From assembly GCA_039199225.1 (NCBI GenBank), contig JBCCSZ010000030.1, positions 1-36,120 on the forward strand: a DNA stretch of 36,120 nt, written 5' to 3'. The DNA comes from JBCCSZ01 sp039199225 (lineage in GTDB: Bacteria; Bacteroidota; Bacteroidia; Chitinophagales; Saprospiraceae). Below the pieces are notes generated by a model that was given only the letters and a program-made list of their open reading frames with translations, did not search any database and was not told the origin of the DNA. Shown piece by piece: positions 16,770 through 24,393 of the stretch (within the stretch, counting starts at the first letter, position 1; the number at the start of each line of letters is the position of its first letter). Both the position numbers and the translations under genes were made by a program.

Positions 16770-17578
16770 TTCCAATTATACAAAGAGAGCCTTTATCGAG
16801 TAGAACACTCAGCACCCTTAAGGGGTATCAGAGCGAAATTGACGAAAAGAAAACTTATGCAGATCAGATTGTCGAAGCAAATAGACTATGGAATAGTAGA
16901 AAAAGAAATGTCTGTTTTAGGGAGATAAAGTCTGCATTGACCGACATGTGCTCTGGTGCTAAGCGCTGTTGTTACTGTGAAGATTCTCTGGCAGATGAAA
17001 TCGAGCATATTTGGCCGAAGAACTTTTATCCTGAGAAAACTTTTCTCTGGGAAAATTATCTCTACGTTTGTGGTCCTTGTAATGGGCCAAAAGGAAATCA
17101 GTTTGCTATTTTTGAATCAACAGACACTACTTACATCGTTCTAAATCACTCTGAAGAAGGACATATCAATCGACCTCCATTAGGTCGTCCTGTCTTCATT
17201 AATCCAAGAGAAGAAAATCCATTAGATTTTTTATGGTTAGATGTCATGGGTAAAACTTTTGTATTTACGCCATTAGAGGAGGATAATAGTTTAATAAGCT
17301 ACCATAAAGCATCATATACTATTCGCGTTTTGAGACTCAATACTCGGTCGGCACTTGTTGCTGCTAGAAAAAATGCTTATTCAAATTATCGCGCTAGACT
17401 AAGAGAGTATGTTAGCCAAAAAAATCAAGGACATCCTACTGAGGAATTACAGAATTTCATACGTGGTATAAAGACGGAGCATCACCCTACAGTTTGGTAT
17501 GAGATGAAACGTCAGCATGCACATATACCCGAGCTAGCAGAACTTTTCCAAATAGCTCCGGAGGCACTAGAATGGTGA
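16766..17578 (+). CDS. ptuB: Septu-like PtuB: HNH endonuclease
   Basis: A 270-residue HNH nuclease of the type linked to Septu and Ec78 retrons (TIGR02646-like). The zinc-binding and catalytic core is CCYCEDSLADEIEHIWPK at about 68-85, with CxxC Cys68/Cys71 and the likely general base His81, followed by the CGPCNGPKGNQF loop at about 102-113 (Cys102/Cys105, Asn106). The C-terminal half is helical and rich in charged residues, suitable for contacting DNA or PtuA. The start codon overlaps the ptuA stop, so translation is coupled. Its stop lies 4 bp from the end of the convergent kinase gene, with no terminator between, so the two transcripts probably overlap. Confidence 0.82.
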   Translation: MIPIIQREPLSSRTLSTLKGYQSEIDEKKTYADQIVEANRLWNSRKRNVCFREIKSALTDMCSGAKRCCYCEDSLADEIEHIWPKNFYPEKTFLWENYLYVCGPCNGPKGNQFAIFESTDTTYIVLNHSEEGHINRPPLGRPVFINPREENPLDFLWLDVMGKTFVFTPLEEDNSLISYHKASYTIRVLRLNTRSALVAARKNAYSNYRARLREYVSQKNQGHPTEELQNFIRGIKTEHHPTVWYEMKRQHAHIPELAELFQIAPEALEW

Positions 17579-17582
17579 CACC

Positions 17583-20567
17583 TCAACCTCCCCCCAGCAC
17601 AATTTCATAAAAAGTCCCCTCAGCCCCCGTCTTTCGCTCCAACACACAATTGATCTCCTGCGCCCGCCACTCGATGTTTTCCAGGCCATTGCCCTTGGCA
17701 ACATGCTCCGGGTCGAACCCCCGACCATTGTCACTGATGTGCAGCCGCACCGATTGCTGCTCACTTTGAATGTTGAAGGTGATGCAATCGCCGCCCGCAT
17801 GTTTGAGGCTGTTGTGGATGATTTCTTGAAGCATGGCTTTGAGGTGGACAATCTGACTGGCTTCCAAAAGGACGTCCGCTTCAATTTGCTCATTGACCAG
17901 TAGGTGGTAGTCACCGCGATTGCCGATCAAGCGGAGGGCAAACATTTTGACGAGGTCGACCAATTCTGTTAGGTGCATTTGTTTGCCGTTGAGGACCCAT
18001 ATAGTGTCTCTCAAGCTGGACAGGATATTTCGAGCAACACTTTGCATGTATTCCAATTGGCGTTGTTGGGCGGGCAGTGCGGCGGTGTCTTGCATGCTTT
18101 GGATGTTGGAAATCAGGGCAGTGGTGTGGGCGCCCATGTTGTCGTGCAGCTCTCGGGAAATGCGCCGGCGCTCCTCTTCCAAGGCCATTTTGCGTTGCCG
18201 CTCTTCTTCGAGCTGAATCAAGCGGCGTCGGCGGGAGAGGTGGACCAGGGCGACTATAGTGGAAAGGAGCAACAGGCCAGCTAGGGCGATGAACCAGGGA
18301 CGTTTGTAGATGGGCAGAGCAATGACAAAAGCCAGCCGTTGCTCTTTGGCTGCTTGCTGGGCGAGCTGAAGGCGGAAATTGTATCGACCGGCGGGCAGTT
18401 GGGGATAACGGGCGGCTGATTGATCTGTTTGGACCCAGTGTTCGTCGAAGCCTTCTAGCTTGTAGCGAAACAGCAGGTCGCTCTTGCCGGCGAGCAACAG
18501 GTCCGCAAAATGGAAGGTCAGGGTGTTTTGGTCTGGTGCCAGCTGCAAAACAGTGTCGGTGGTATGTAGGCGCTCTGGCAATCGGTCATTGAGACTGAGG
18601 GCTGAGATGACCAGCGGGATGGAATCTTGGAGTTTGCTTTCTGCCGAAGGATCAATGATGGTAATGCCACCTATGCCACTGAAATAGAGCCGCCCATTTT
18701 GGGCTTTCCAAAAGCCGTAAGAGTTGTATTCTGTGGCAGAAATGCCATCTTCCCGATCGTAGTGCCGGATGCTTTGGGTTTGAAGGTCGATCTTGCTAAG
18801 GCCCTGATTAGTGGACAGCCAAAGGGCGCCCTTGTCATCGGTCAGAGAGCCATAGATGTAATTATTTTTCAAGCCATTGCTTTGATCAATAACTTGTAGG
18901 CTGTCTTTGTGCAGTAGGTAGAGGCCAATAGAGCTGGCGATGATTAAGCGGCCTTGCCGGTCGCGGCGCAGGTCCTTGACAAACAACTTGTCGAAGCGAG
19001 CATCGGCGGTCATTTGGTCGTTTTCCCAGCGATGTAAACCACTTTCCGTTCCGATCCACACCCTTCCTTCTTCCGACAAAAAACAAGTAATGGGCGCATT
19101 CAAACATTCGCGCTTTTGGAATCGACCCGTTGAAAGGGTGTATTCGTAAATGCATTGGCGCACAGAAACCCAGGCGCGATCTTCGTCCAAAGGCTCGTAA
19201 AACAAATAGGCATCATTGAATTCATTTGCAGGAACCTGCTGCTTTAGTCTGTCATAATAATCTGTCCATTCATAGGTGTCGAGGTCCAGCTTGCCAAAGA
19301 CTTCTCTACCGGATAAAACAAACTGTTGGTCCCCGATCTGCCGAAGGCCATTGAAACCGGCGAAGATGTTTGGAGAGCGCAAGGCGGCAGGCAGTGGAAT
19401 TTGGTCGCTGATCAACTGCCCATCCGAACTGAAAACCTGTAGCCCTTTTTCCAATACATAAGCATACAAGCGATTTTGCTTGTCTGTGAACACATTTTTG
19501 ATGATGGCCGGCGGTTGCTGTGGAAAATCGACGATGCTGAATTGGTTGTCTCCCAACGATCGGTACAGTATCCCCAAGGGGTCGACGCCCAGCCAGAGGT
19601 GGTCTTGGTGGATCATGGCTTTTGTCATTAAAAGCGATGGTACCCTGGCAGCGGCTTGCTTGTAGGCATTGATCTTCTTAATGAGCTTCCAGTCCTTATC
19701 CAACAAAAATAAATTTCCTGTCCTATCGATGGCACAATAGCGTTGACGAGAGGCTTGATAGACCACCTTTACAACCTTGGCAATGGGATGTTGCCGAATG
19801 ATCTGAATCCCTGTATCTGAGATTTCTACCAAGGCCAGGTGCGACGCTTGCTGGGCGGCATCTGTCAGGGTGCAGATGATTTTTTGAGGAGAATGTATGT
19901 ATAAAACTCTCTCGATCCTTTGAGGACCCGTATTGTCGTAGCGTCGAATTTCCTTCCCTTTTAAATCGCTTAAAAATACATTGTGCTTTTTTCTATCGAA
20001 TTTCCAAAGCAGATTTTTATCCGGGTCGTAATAGGCATCCCAAAAAACGTCGATCTGACTTTCTGTTTGAAGGGCCTCAGATAGGGGCGTGAAGCCGGCA
20101 CCATCGAATGTTTTGAGTAGTACCTGCCCGCTCGTTGGTTCTAGCAGTAGATTGCGGTAGCGATGTCCAGCGGGTAGGGTGGCCAGGCGTAAGCTGCTGT
20201 CCCTTTTTTGATCGAATTTTTCGACGGCATAGTTGCCTAAAATGTACAAGTCGCCGGAAGGGCTGGTCTGTAGGTCGTAGATGGCAACATTGTGAAGACT
20301 TCTGACGGCAGCTCCATATTGGTAATTCAGGAATTGTGAGCCATCGAATCGGCTGAGACCATCTTGCGTTCCAATCCACAAATAGCCCTGTGCATCTAGG
20401 GTGAGGGCCGAGATGCTGTTTTGGGGTAAGCCATCTTCTGTTGAAAGAATCCTGTAACCAAAGTTTTGAGCCATCAAAAAAACGGGGGTACACCCAGCGA
20501 GTATACTCCAACATAGAATACAGCGGTAAGTACTCGAAAGTACTCGTCGAAAAGGCGATTGGACCAT
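17583..20567 (-). CDS. Propeller-sensor histidine kinase, HisKA_3 type (two-component regulator propeller, Y_Y_Y)
   Basis: A 994-residue sensor kinase. The N-terminal signal (about 1-34) contains LAGC, a possible lipobox at Cys26, but signal peptidase I cleavage at MAQ-NF fits better. The periplasmic propeller carries repeats such as YLWIGTQDGLSRFDG and WLSTNQGLSKIDL. A Y_Y_Y domain, a membrane span at about 750-770 and a basic coiled coil follow. The HisKA_3 dimerisation helix has RRISRELHDN (His808), then a HATPase with Asn919 and DNGRG at about 946. This class phosphorylates NarL-type regulators, and one lies downstream on the same strand beyond the Septu-like cassette, so the two are the probable cognate pair. 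Confidence 0.93.
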   Translation of the reverse strand: MVQSPFRRVLSSTYRCILCWSILAGCTPVFLMAQNFGYRILSTEDGLPQNSISALTLDAQGYLWIGTQDGLSRFDGSQFLNYQYGAAVRSLHNVAIYDLQTSPSGDLYILGNYAVEKFDQKRDSSLRLATLPAGHRYRNLLLEPTSGQVLLKTFDGAGFTPLSEALQTESQIDVFWDAYYDPDKNLLWKFDRKKHNVFLSDLKGKEIRRYDNTGPQRIERVLYIHSPQKIICTLTDAAQQASHLALVEISDTGIQIIRQHPIAKVVKVVYQASRQRYCAIDRTGNLFLLDKDWKLIKKINAYKQAAARVPSLLMTKAMIHQDHLWLGVDPLGILYRSLGDNQFSIVDFPQQPPAIIKNVFTDKQNRLYAYVLEKGLQVFSSDGQLISDQIPLPAALRSPNIFAGFNGLRQIGDQQFVLSGREVFGKLDLDTYEWTDYYDRLKQQVPANEFNDAYLFYEPLDEDRAWVSVRQCIYEYTLSTGRFQKRECLNAPITCFLSEEGRVWIGTESGLHRWENDQMTADARFDKLFVKDLRRDRQGRLIIASSIGLYLLHKDSLQVIDQSNGLKNNYIYGSLTDDKGALWLSTNQGLSKIDLQTQSIRHYDREDGISATEYNSYGFWKAQNGRLYFSGIGGITIIDPSAESKLQDSIPLVISALSLNDRLPERLHTTDTVLQLAPDQNTLTFHFADLLLAGKSDLLFRYKLEGFDEHWVQTDQSAARYPQLPAGRYNFRLQLAQQAAKEQRLAFVIALPIYKRPWFIALAGLLLLSTIVALVHLSRRRRLIQLEEERQRKMALEEERRRISRELHDNMGAHTTALISNIQSMQDTAALPAQQRQLEYMQSVARNILSSLRDTIWVLNGKQMHLTELVDLVKMFALRLIGNRGDYHLLVNEQIEADVLLEASQIVHLKAMLQEIIHNSLKHAGGDCITFNIQSEQQSVRLHISDNGRGFDPEHVAKGNGLENIEWRAQEINCVLERKTGAEGTFYEIVLGGG

Positions 20568-20606
20568 ATAACAATTACAAATATCGACATTCTATAGCGC
20601 ATTGCG

Positions 20607-20626
20607 AATACTACCAAAGTAGTATT
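20607..20626. promoter_or_regulatory. Perfect 20-bp palindrome in the divergent control region (operator candidate)
   Basis: AATACTAC (20607-20614) and GTAGTATT (20619-20626) are perfect inverted repeats around CAAA. The site lies 40 bp upstream of the propeller kinase start and 114 bp upstream of the T9SS protein start, in their shared 172-bp control region. Read as TACTACC-AA-AGTAGTA it has the 7-2-7 spacing and outer TAC/GTA of sites bound by NarL-type regulators. It may be where the regulator at 14626-15297 acts on its own kinase gene. Binding is inference. Confidence 0.5.
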
Positions 20627-20739
20627 GATAAAAAAGGCTAGGGCCGCTAGTTTTGTAGACATCCTGCCTCCTCCTTTACCTGATCTTCCTCTGATCTATA
20701 GCCAAACCGATTGCTGCATTTTTCAAAAAATTAATCCTT

Positions 20740-22878
20740 ATGACTCGTATTCTCTACATCCTTTTCTTTTGTTTATTGAATGGCACCATCTTGATGGCCC
20801 AGTTTATTTCTACTGGGGGGCCAGTTTCTGGTGGCGTCTTTGACGCGACCTATGCCTTTGGTGATACGGCCTTTGTCGATGTTAACTCTTTCCCTTGGCG
20901 CACCTTTGATGGTGGGCGCAACTGGGAAATCGTACTGGGCGACTTGGATCTACCTCCCAACCCGGACGCCTTTGTCCGCCGGGGGGATGTTCTGTACATG
21001 GGGACCAATAGCGCAGATCGAATGTATCGCTCGCTTGATTACGGCGATAGCTGGGAAGTATTCAACGAAGGGCTACCCAGGATCATGGGGTTTCCGGCAG
21101 CCGTTCCGACCCACCTTGCCCACTCTGGTGATCGGGTTTTTGCCGGCGGGACCAATTTTGGGCTGCGCTACACCGACCTGGCCGACACTGCCTGGGTAAG
21201 AATCAACGAAGGTACAGGCGGGATCGTCTTTTGCATCAGCGTGATTGGGGAAGATTCCATCCTCGTCAACCAAGGGGACGGGCGAACCAATCGCTCCTAC
21301 TTTTCGGCCGATAATGGCGATACCTGGACGCAACTGGGGGCAGAGCCCAATCCACTTTTTACATTGGCTGTCACGGGTTATGGGCAGATCGGTAAAAGGC
21401 TGGTAGCCGTTGTGGATGCAGGCGGTGCAAATGCCAGCTATTATTCCGATGATTTTGGAGACAGTTGGACCTTGAGCAACAACGGACCGGCGGTCAGCAG
21501 CCAATTGATTCAACCCAAAGAAGATTTGATCTTTGCCATCAACTTTGAAGGCATTTACCAGACGACAAATGGCATTGATTGGACGCTCATCGATGAGGTG
21601 GCTTCCGGGCGGTGCATCGCTTATTGGAAGGGCGACCAATTACTATATGGTACGAATGGTTTTGGATTGTTTGATGTTCCTTCGTTTGGAGATGGTGCTT
21701 TTCAACAGCAACCTTTTGCCGTTGCTTATCCCAAGGACTTACAAACATTGGGAGATCGTCCGATTTGTCTGACCGACTTGGGTTTGTACATTCTGAATGG
21801 CAGCAGCTGGGAGTTGCTCAGCGATTTGACTGCTTACATCCAAGACGACCTCTTCAATCCTGGTTATTTCTTTGATGTTGTACAAGGAGATGATGGTCTG
21901 TATCTCTGCGCCAACTCTGGCTACTACAAGAGTACAGATAACGGAAAAACTTTTGAGCCGATTGATTTCTTTCAAGGCCAGCGTGTAGAGATGGCGAGAA
22001 AAACAGCAGATTTTGAAATTGTCATGGTTTCTGCTAAACCCAATGATTTTGTTCCGCAAAAAAATGTTGCCAAAGCCTATTACTGGGATGAAGGGAGCAG
22101 TTCCTACAAGCAGGCAAGCGTTGATGGAAGTGTCACAAATCTACCCTATGTACCCAAGTTCTTTATAGCCTTCAATGGCCAATTGTATCTGTCGAATGGA
22201 ACCAAGCAAGTGTTTGTTTCTGCAGACAATGGACAAAGCTGGTCGCTCATTAGCTTGGCGGTCAATGTTGGGTCAATGTTTGCATTCGATGGCAAGCTGT
22301 TTTTTAATGGTTTTGGCTGGCCGACAGGTAAAGTTTACTATACCGAAAATGGTTTTTCAACAAATACGGAGATTAGCTTGAGCAGTATTCCCCGAGGCAA
22401 TGAGTTTTTAGACTGGTGGTATTTCGAAGAGATTTTTGTGGTGGATGACAAGTTGTATGTCTATCAAAATGATCCTGTAATGGCCGAAAATGTGAATGGC
22501 TTTTACTACCTGGATGCTGCCGATGCCGATTGGACTTATGTAGAGGATTCGGAGCTGCCGGCCCCACCGAATTTTTTGTTGGGCTACCAGTCTACGCTTA
22601 TGGCTGGCGTCCCCAATTGGTCGGTTTGGTCCAATGGTGCATTGACATCCAGTTTAGAAAATCCAGCCTACACCGAAACTTCTTCCTTGGCGTTTCCCAA
22701 TCCAGTGACGGCGATTTTACAGATTGTCAACCCGAAGGGAGAACGCTGGGAGCTGTACGACCTCCGCGGGCAACTGCTAATGTCTGGCCAAAGCCAGCAA
22801 GCTGATTTATCCGATTTACCCCCTGCCTTGTATCTTTTGAAAATGGGTATGAATGTTCAAAAGGTCTTGAAAAATTAG
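20740..22878 (+). CDS. T9SS-secreted BNR/propeller-repeat protein
   Basis: A 712-residue exported protein: signal peptide about 1-21 (ending ILMAQ), then BNR/sialidase-like repeats across the body, each with the S/T-x-D-x-G-x-x-W Asp-box pattern (TFDGGRNWEI, SLDYGDSWEV, SADNGDTWTQ, SDDFGDSWTL, STDNGKTFEP, SADNGQSWSL). The C-terminal T9SS type A sorting domain (about 640-712) has SLAFPNPVTAILQI and DLRGQLLMSGQ, and ends with LPPALYLLKM and a Lys-rich tail. It should be carried across the outer membrane and anchored or released. Asp-box folds are structural; catalytic sialidase residues are not evident. It is divergent from the propeller kinase and may be controlled with it. A strong terminator follows. 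Confidence 0.88.
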   Translation: MTRILYILFFCLLNGTILMAQFISTGGPVSGGVFDATYAFGDTAFVDVNSFPWRTFDGGRNWEIVLGDLDLPPNPDAFVRRGDVLYMGTNSADRMYRSLDYGDSWEVFNEGLPRIMGFPAAVPTHLAHSGDRVFAGGTNFGLRYTDLADTAWVRINEGTGGIVFCISVIGEDSILVNQGDGRTNRSYFSADNGDTWTQLGAEPNPLFTLAVTGYGQIGKRLVAVVDAGGANASYYSDDFGDSWTLSNNGPAVSSQLIQPKEDLIFAINFEGIYQTTNGIDWTLIDEVASGRCIAYWKGDQLLYGTNGFGLFDVPSFGDGAFQQQPFAVAYPKDLQTLGDRPICLTDLGLYILNGSSWELLSDLTAYIQDDLFNPGYFFDVVQGDDGLYLCANSGYYKSTDNGKTFEPIDFFQGQRVEMARKTADFEIVMVSAKPNDFVPQKNVAKAYYWDEGSSSYKQASVDGSVTNLPYVPKFFIAFNGQLYLSNGTKQVFVSADNGQSWSLISLAVNVGSMFAFDGKLFFNGFGWPTGKVYYTENGFSTNTEISLSSIPRGNEFLDWWYFEEIFVVDDKLYVYQNDPVMAENVNGFYYLDAADADWTYVEDSELPAPPNFLLGYQSTLMAGVPNWSVWSNGALTSSLENPAYTETSSLAFPNPVTAILQIVNPKGERWELYDLRGQLLMSGQSQQADLSDLPPALYLLKMGMNVQKVLKN

Positions 22879-22906
22879 AACGTCCGTTTTAACCGGATAC
22901 AATCAC

Positions 22907-22942
22907 TCCGTCAACCAATGCTTTTTGGTTGGCGGATTTTTT
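22907..22942 (+). terminator. Rho-independent terminator of the T9SS protein gene
   Basis: A 12-bp stem pairs 22907-22918 (TCCGTCAACCAA) with 22925-22936 (TTGGTTGGCGGA), with one G-U pair. The loop is the 6-nt TGCTTT, and a run of six Ts follows directly. It begins 28 bp after the stop codon at 22878. The T-run is only on the plus-strand side; the hydrogenase operon ends on the other side at 22984 and could use the same stem, but without a T-tail. Confidence 0.88.
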
Positions 22943-22983
22943 ATGCTCAAATGGTATTTAAACTTGGAGCTAATTAAAAGAAG

Positions 22984-23547
22984 CTAAGATTGTTCCTTTT
23001 GGTCAATGGCGTCTCTGATTTTGGAGGCGCTTTCATAGTCCTCCTTGGCGAGCACTTGTTCCAGCAGTTGTTTTAATTCTTTGAGGGAATAATCCGATAG
23101 CTTGCCACGCTTGTTGGTAAAAGCCTTACTGGGGCTGTCGAGTACAATTCCGGCGGATTTCATAATCTCTTCTGTCGTATAGATGGGGCAGGTAAAGCGA
23201 ATGGCCATTGCGATGGCATCCGAAGAACGAGCGTCCACTTCCAGGGGTGTCCCATCAGATTTTGTACCGATGAGTTTTGCAAAAAATACCCCATCCACTA
23301 AATCGGAGATGAGCACTTCTGTGATATTCACGCCTGCTATTTCCAAGGTATTTTTGAATAGGTCGTGGGTCAGTGGACGATTGGGTTGCATGCGTTCTAA
23401 AGCCACGGCAATGGCCTGCGCCTCGAAGGGACCGATGATGATGGGCAAGCGGCGAAAGCCTTTTTGTTCTTCCAGAATGAGCGCATAATTGCCCTTTTGC
23501 GTTTCGCTATTCGCCAGTGCAATGATGTTCAGTTCAATCTTTTCCAT
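22984..23547 (-). CDS. DUF151 bifunctional-nuclease-domain protein with UVR motif
   Basis: A 187-residue protein. The DUF151 (BFN, bifunctional nuclease) domain spans about 1-135, with LPIIIGPFEAQAIAVALE and DARSSDAIAMAIRFTCPIY, the family's most conserved segments. A C-terminal UvrB/UvrC-type helical motif at about 150-184 has LLEQVLAKEDYESASKIRDA. BFN proteins have been reported as nucleases or regulators, but their role in most bacteria is unclear. The frame can be extended to 23598, but the ATG at 23547 directly precedes the family's usual N-terminus (MEKIELNIIAL) and still overlaps the 77-residue gene by 14 bp. It is the last gene of the hydrogenase locus by orientation and spacing; a functional link is unproven. 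Confidence 0.88.
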   Translation of the reverse strand: MEKIELNIIALANSETQKGNYALILEEQKGFRRLPIIIGPFEAQAIAVALERMQPNRPLTHDLFKNTLEIAGVNITEVLISDLVDGVFFAKLIGTKSDGTPLEVDARSSDAIAMAIRFTCPIYTTEEIMKSAGIVLDSPSKAFTNKRGKLSDYSLKELKQLLEQVLAKEDYESASKIRDAIDQKEQS

Positions 23548-23767
23548 ACTGCAGTTGATCCGTTTTAATGAATTGACACAGTTCTGCCACATCTGCAAAA
23601 GGAGCGATTACCTGCCCGTCTTGCAACAACTTAAAAAGCTTCTGTCCCTCTATTTCAATGGCATATCCCCGATCGAGGTACACCATTTTTCCGTCCTCAG
23701 AAACAACGGTCAATTGATAATGCCCCAGTGCAAAAAGCAAAAACGCTTTTGGATCGTAATCCTCCAT
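23534..23767 (-). CDS. 77-residue unknown protein in the hydrogenase locus
   Basis: This small acidic soluble protein of 77 residues has no signal peptide. Its sequence suggests an alpha/beta fold: strands around YQLTVVSEDGKMVYLD and YAIEIEGQKLFKLL, then a helix near ADVAELCQFIKTD. I do not recognise the family. The start lies 2 bp after the stop of the nickel permease, and the end overlaps the DUF151 gene by 14 bp, so translation of all three is likely coupled. That tight packing is the main argument that it is a real gene. The short overlapping frame on the other strand (23489-23806) has no such support. Confidence 0.75.
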   Translation of the reverse strand: MEDYDPKAFLLFALGHYQLTVVSEDGKMVYLDRGYAIEIEGQKLFKLLQDGQVIAPFADVAELCQFIKTDQLQYGKD

Positions 23768-23769
23768 AC

Positions 23770-24381
23770 TCAGAAAAGGTTTTCAATTAAAGTATATGTA
23801 CCGTAACCAATACAAAGTAGCGAGGACAGTAATATCAATCCAAATTGTAAAGAACGACTATGGCTGATCTTTTGGGTGAAAGGCAGACTGAAAATCCCCG
23901 CTGCTGTCAACATCCCCAGCGCTGATCCGATGCCGAAAATGGCTAGATACACCAAGCTGTTGAAACTGCTTTCAATCTCTGTCATCACCAGCAAGACCAT
24001 CGCACCGCTTCCTGCCAGTCCATGTATTAGGCCAACGCCATATGCTAGCTTGTGGTTGTCGTGTTCATCGATGGTGGCCTCACCAGCTTGAAAATATTGG
24101 TACAAGCGGAACACACCCAGGATAATCAACATCAACCCGACACCTGCCTCAAAATAGCCAAAATAATGGTTGAGAAAGGTCGCTTTCCCAACAATCATCA
24201 ATAAGCCAATGGCCAAAATGGTCGAACTGTGTCCCAACCCCCAGTAAATACCATCCTTGACGGCCAGTGTTGCCTTGCCACGCTTGGTGACAATACTGCT
24301 GACGGCCACCAAATGGTCGGCTTCAAATGCATGGCCAAAGCCAACGACTGCCGCAAACAATAAGGGAAAAGAAGTTTCCAT
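23770..24381 (-). CDS. UreH/NicO-type nickel permease
   Basis: A 203-residue inner-membrane protein with about six spans. The first helix carries HAFEADH (His17 to His23), the H-x4-D-H metal-selectivity signature of NiCoT/UreH transporters. A second conserved segment, YGVGLIHGLAGSGAM in the middle, is typical of the UreH branch. These permeases import Ni2+ for urease or hydrogenase. Urease genes are absent here and hyp genes lie just upstream, so supply of nickel to HypA/HypB is the natural role. The gene begins 12 bp after the NHL-protein stop and ends 2 bp before the 77-residue gene, within one apparent transcript. Cobalt transport cannot be excluded. Confidence 0.85.
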   Translation of the reverse strand: METSFPLLFAAVVGFGHAFEADHLVAVSSIVTKRGKATLAVKDGIYWGLGHSSTILAIGLLMIVGKATFLNHYFGYFEAGVGLMLIILGVFRLYQYFQAGEATIDEHDNHKLAYGVGLIHGLAGSGAMVLLVMTEIESSFNSLVYLAIFGIGSALGMLTAAGIFSLPFTQKISHSRSLQFGLILLSSLLCIGYGTYTLIENLF

Positions 24382-24393
24382 TGATCTCGATGC

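Noticed and set aside
15298..17578. Ec78-type retron (PtuA/PtuB with reverse transcriptase and ncRNA)
   Set aside because: No reverse transcriptase frame exists here, and the 191-bp gap upstream shows no msr/msd-like structure. A stand-alone Septu-like pair fits better.
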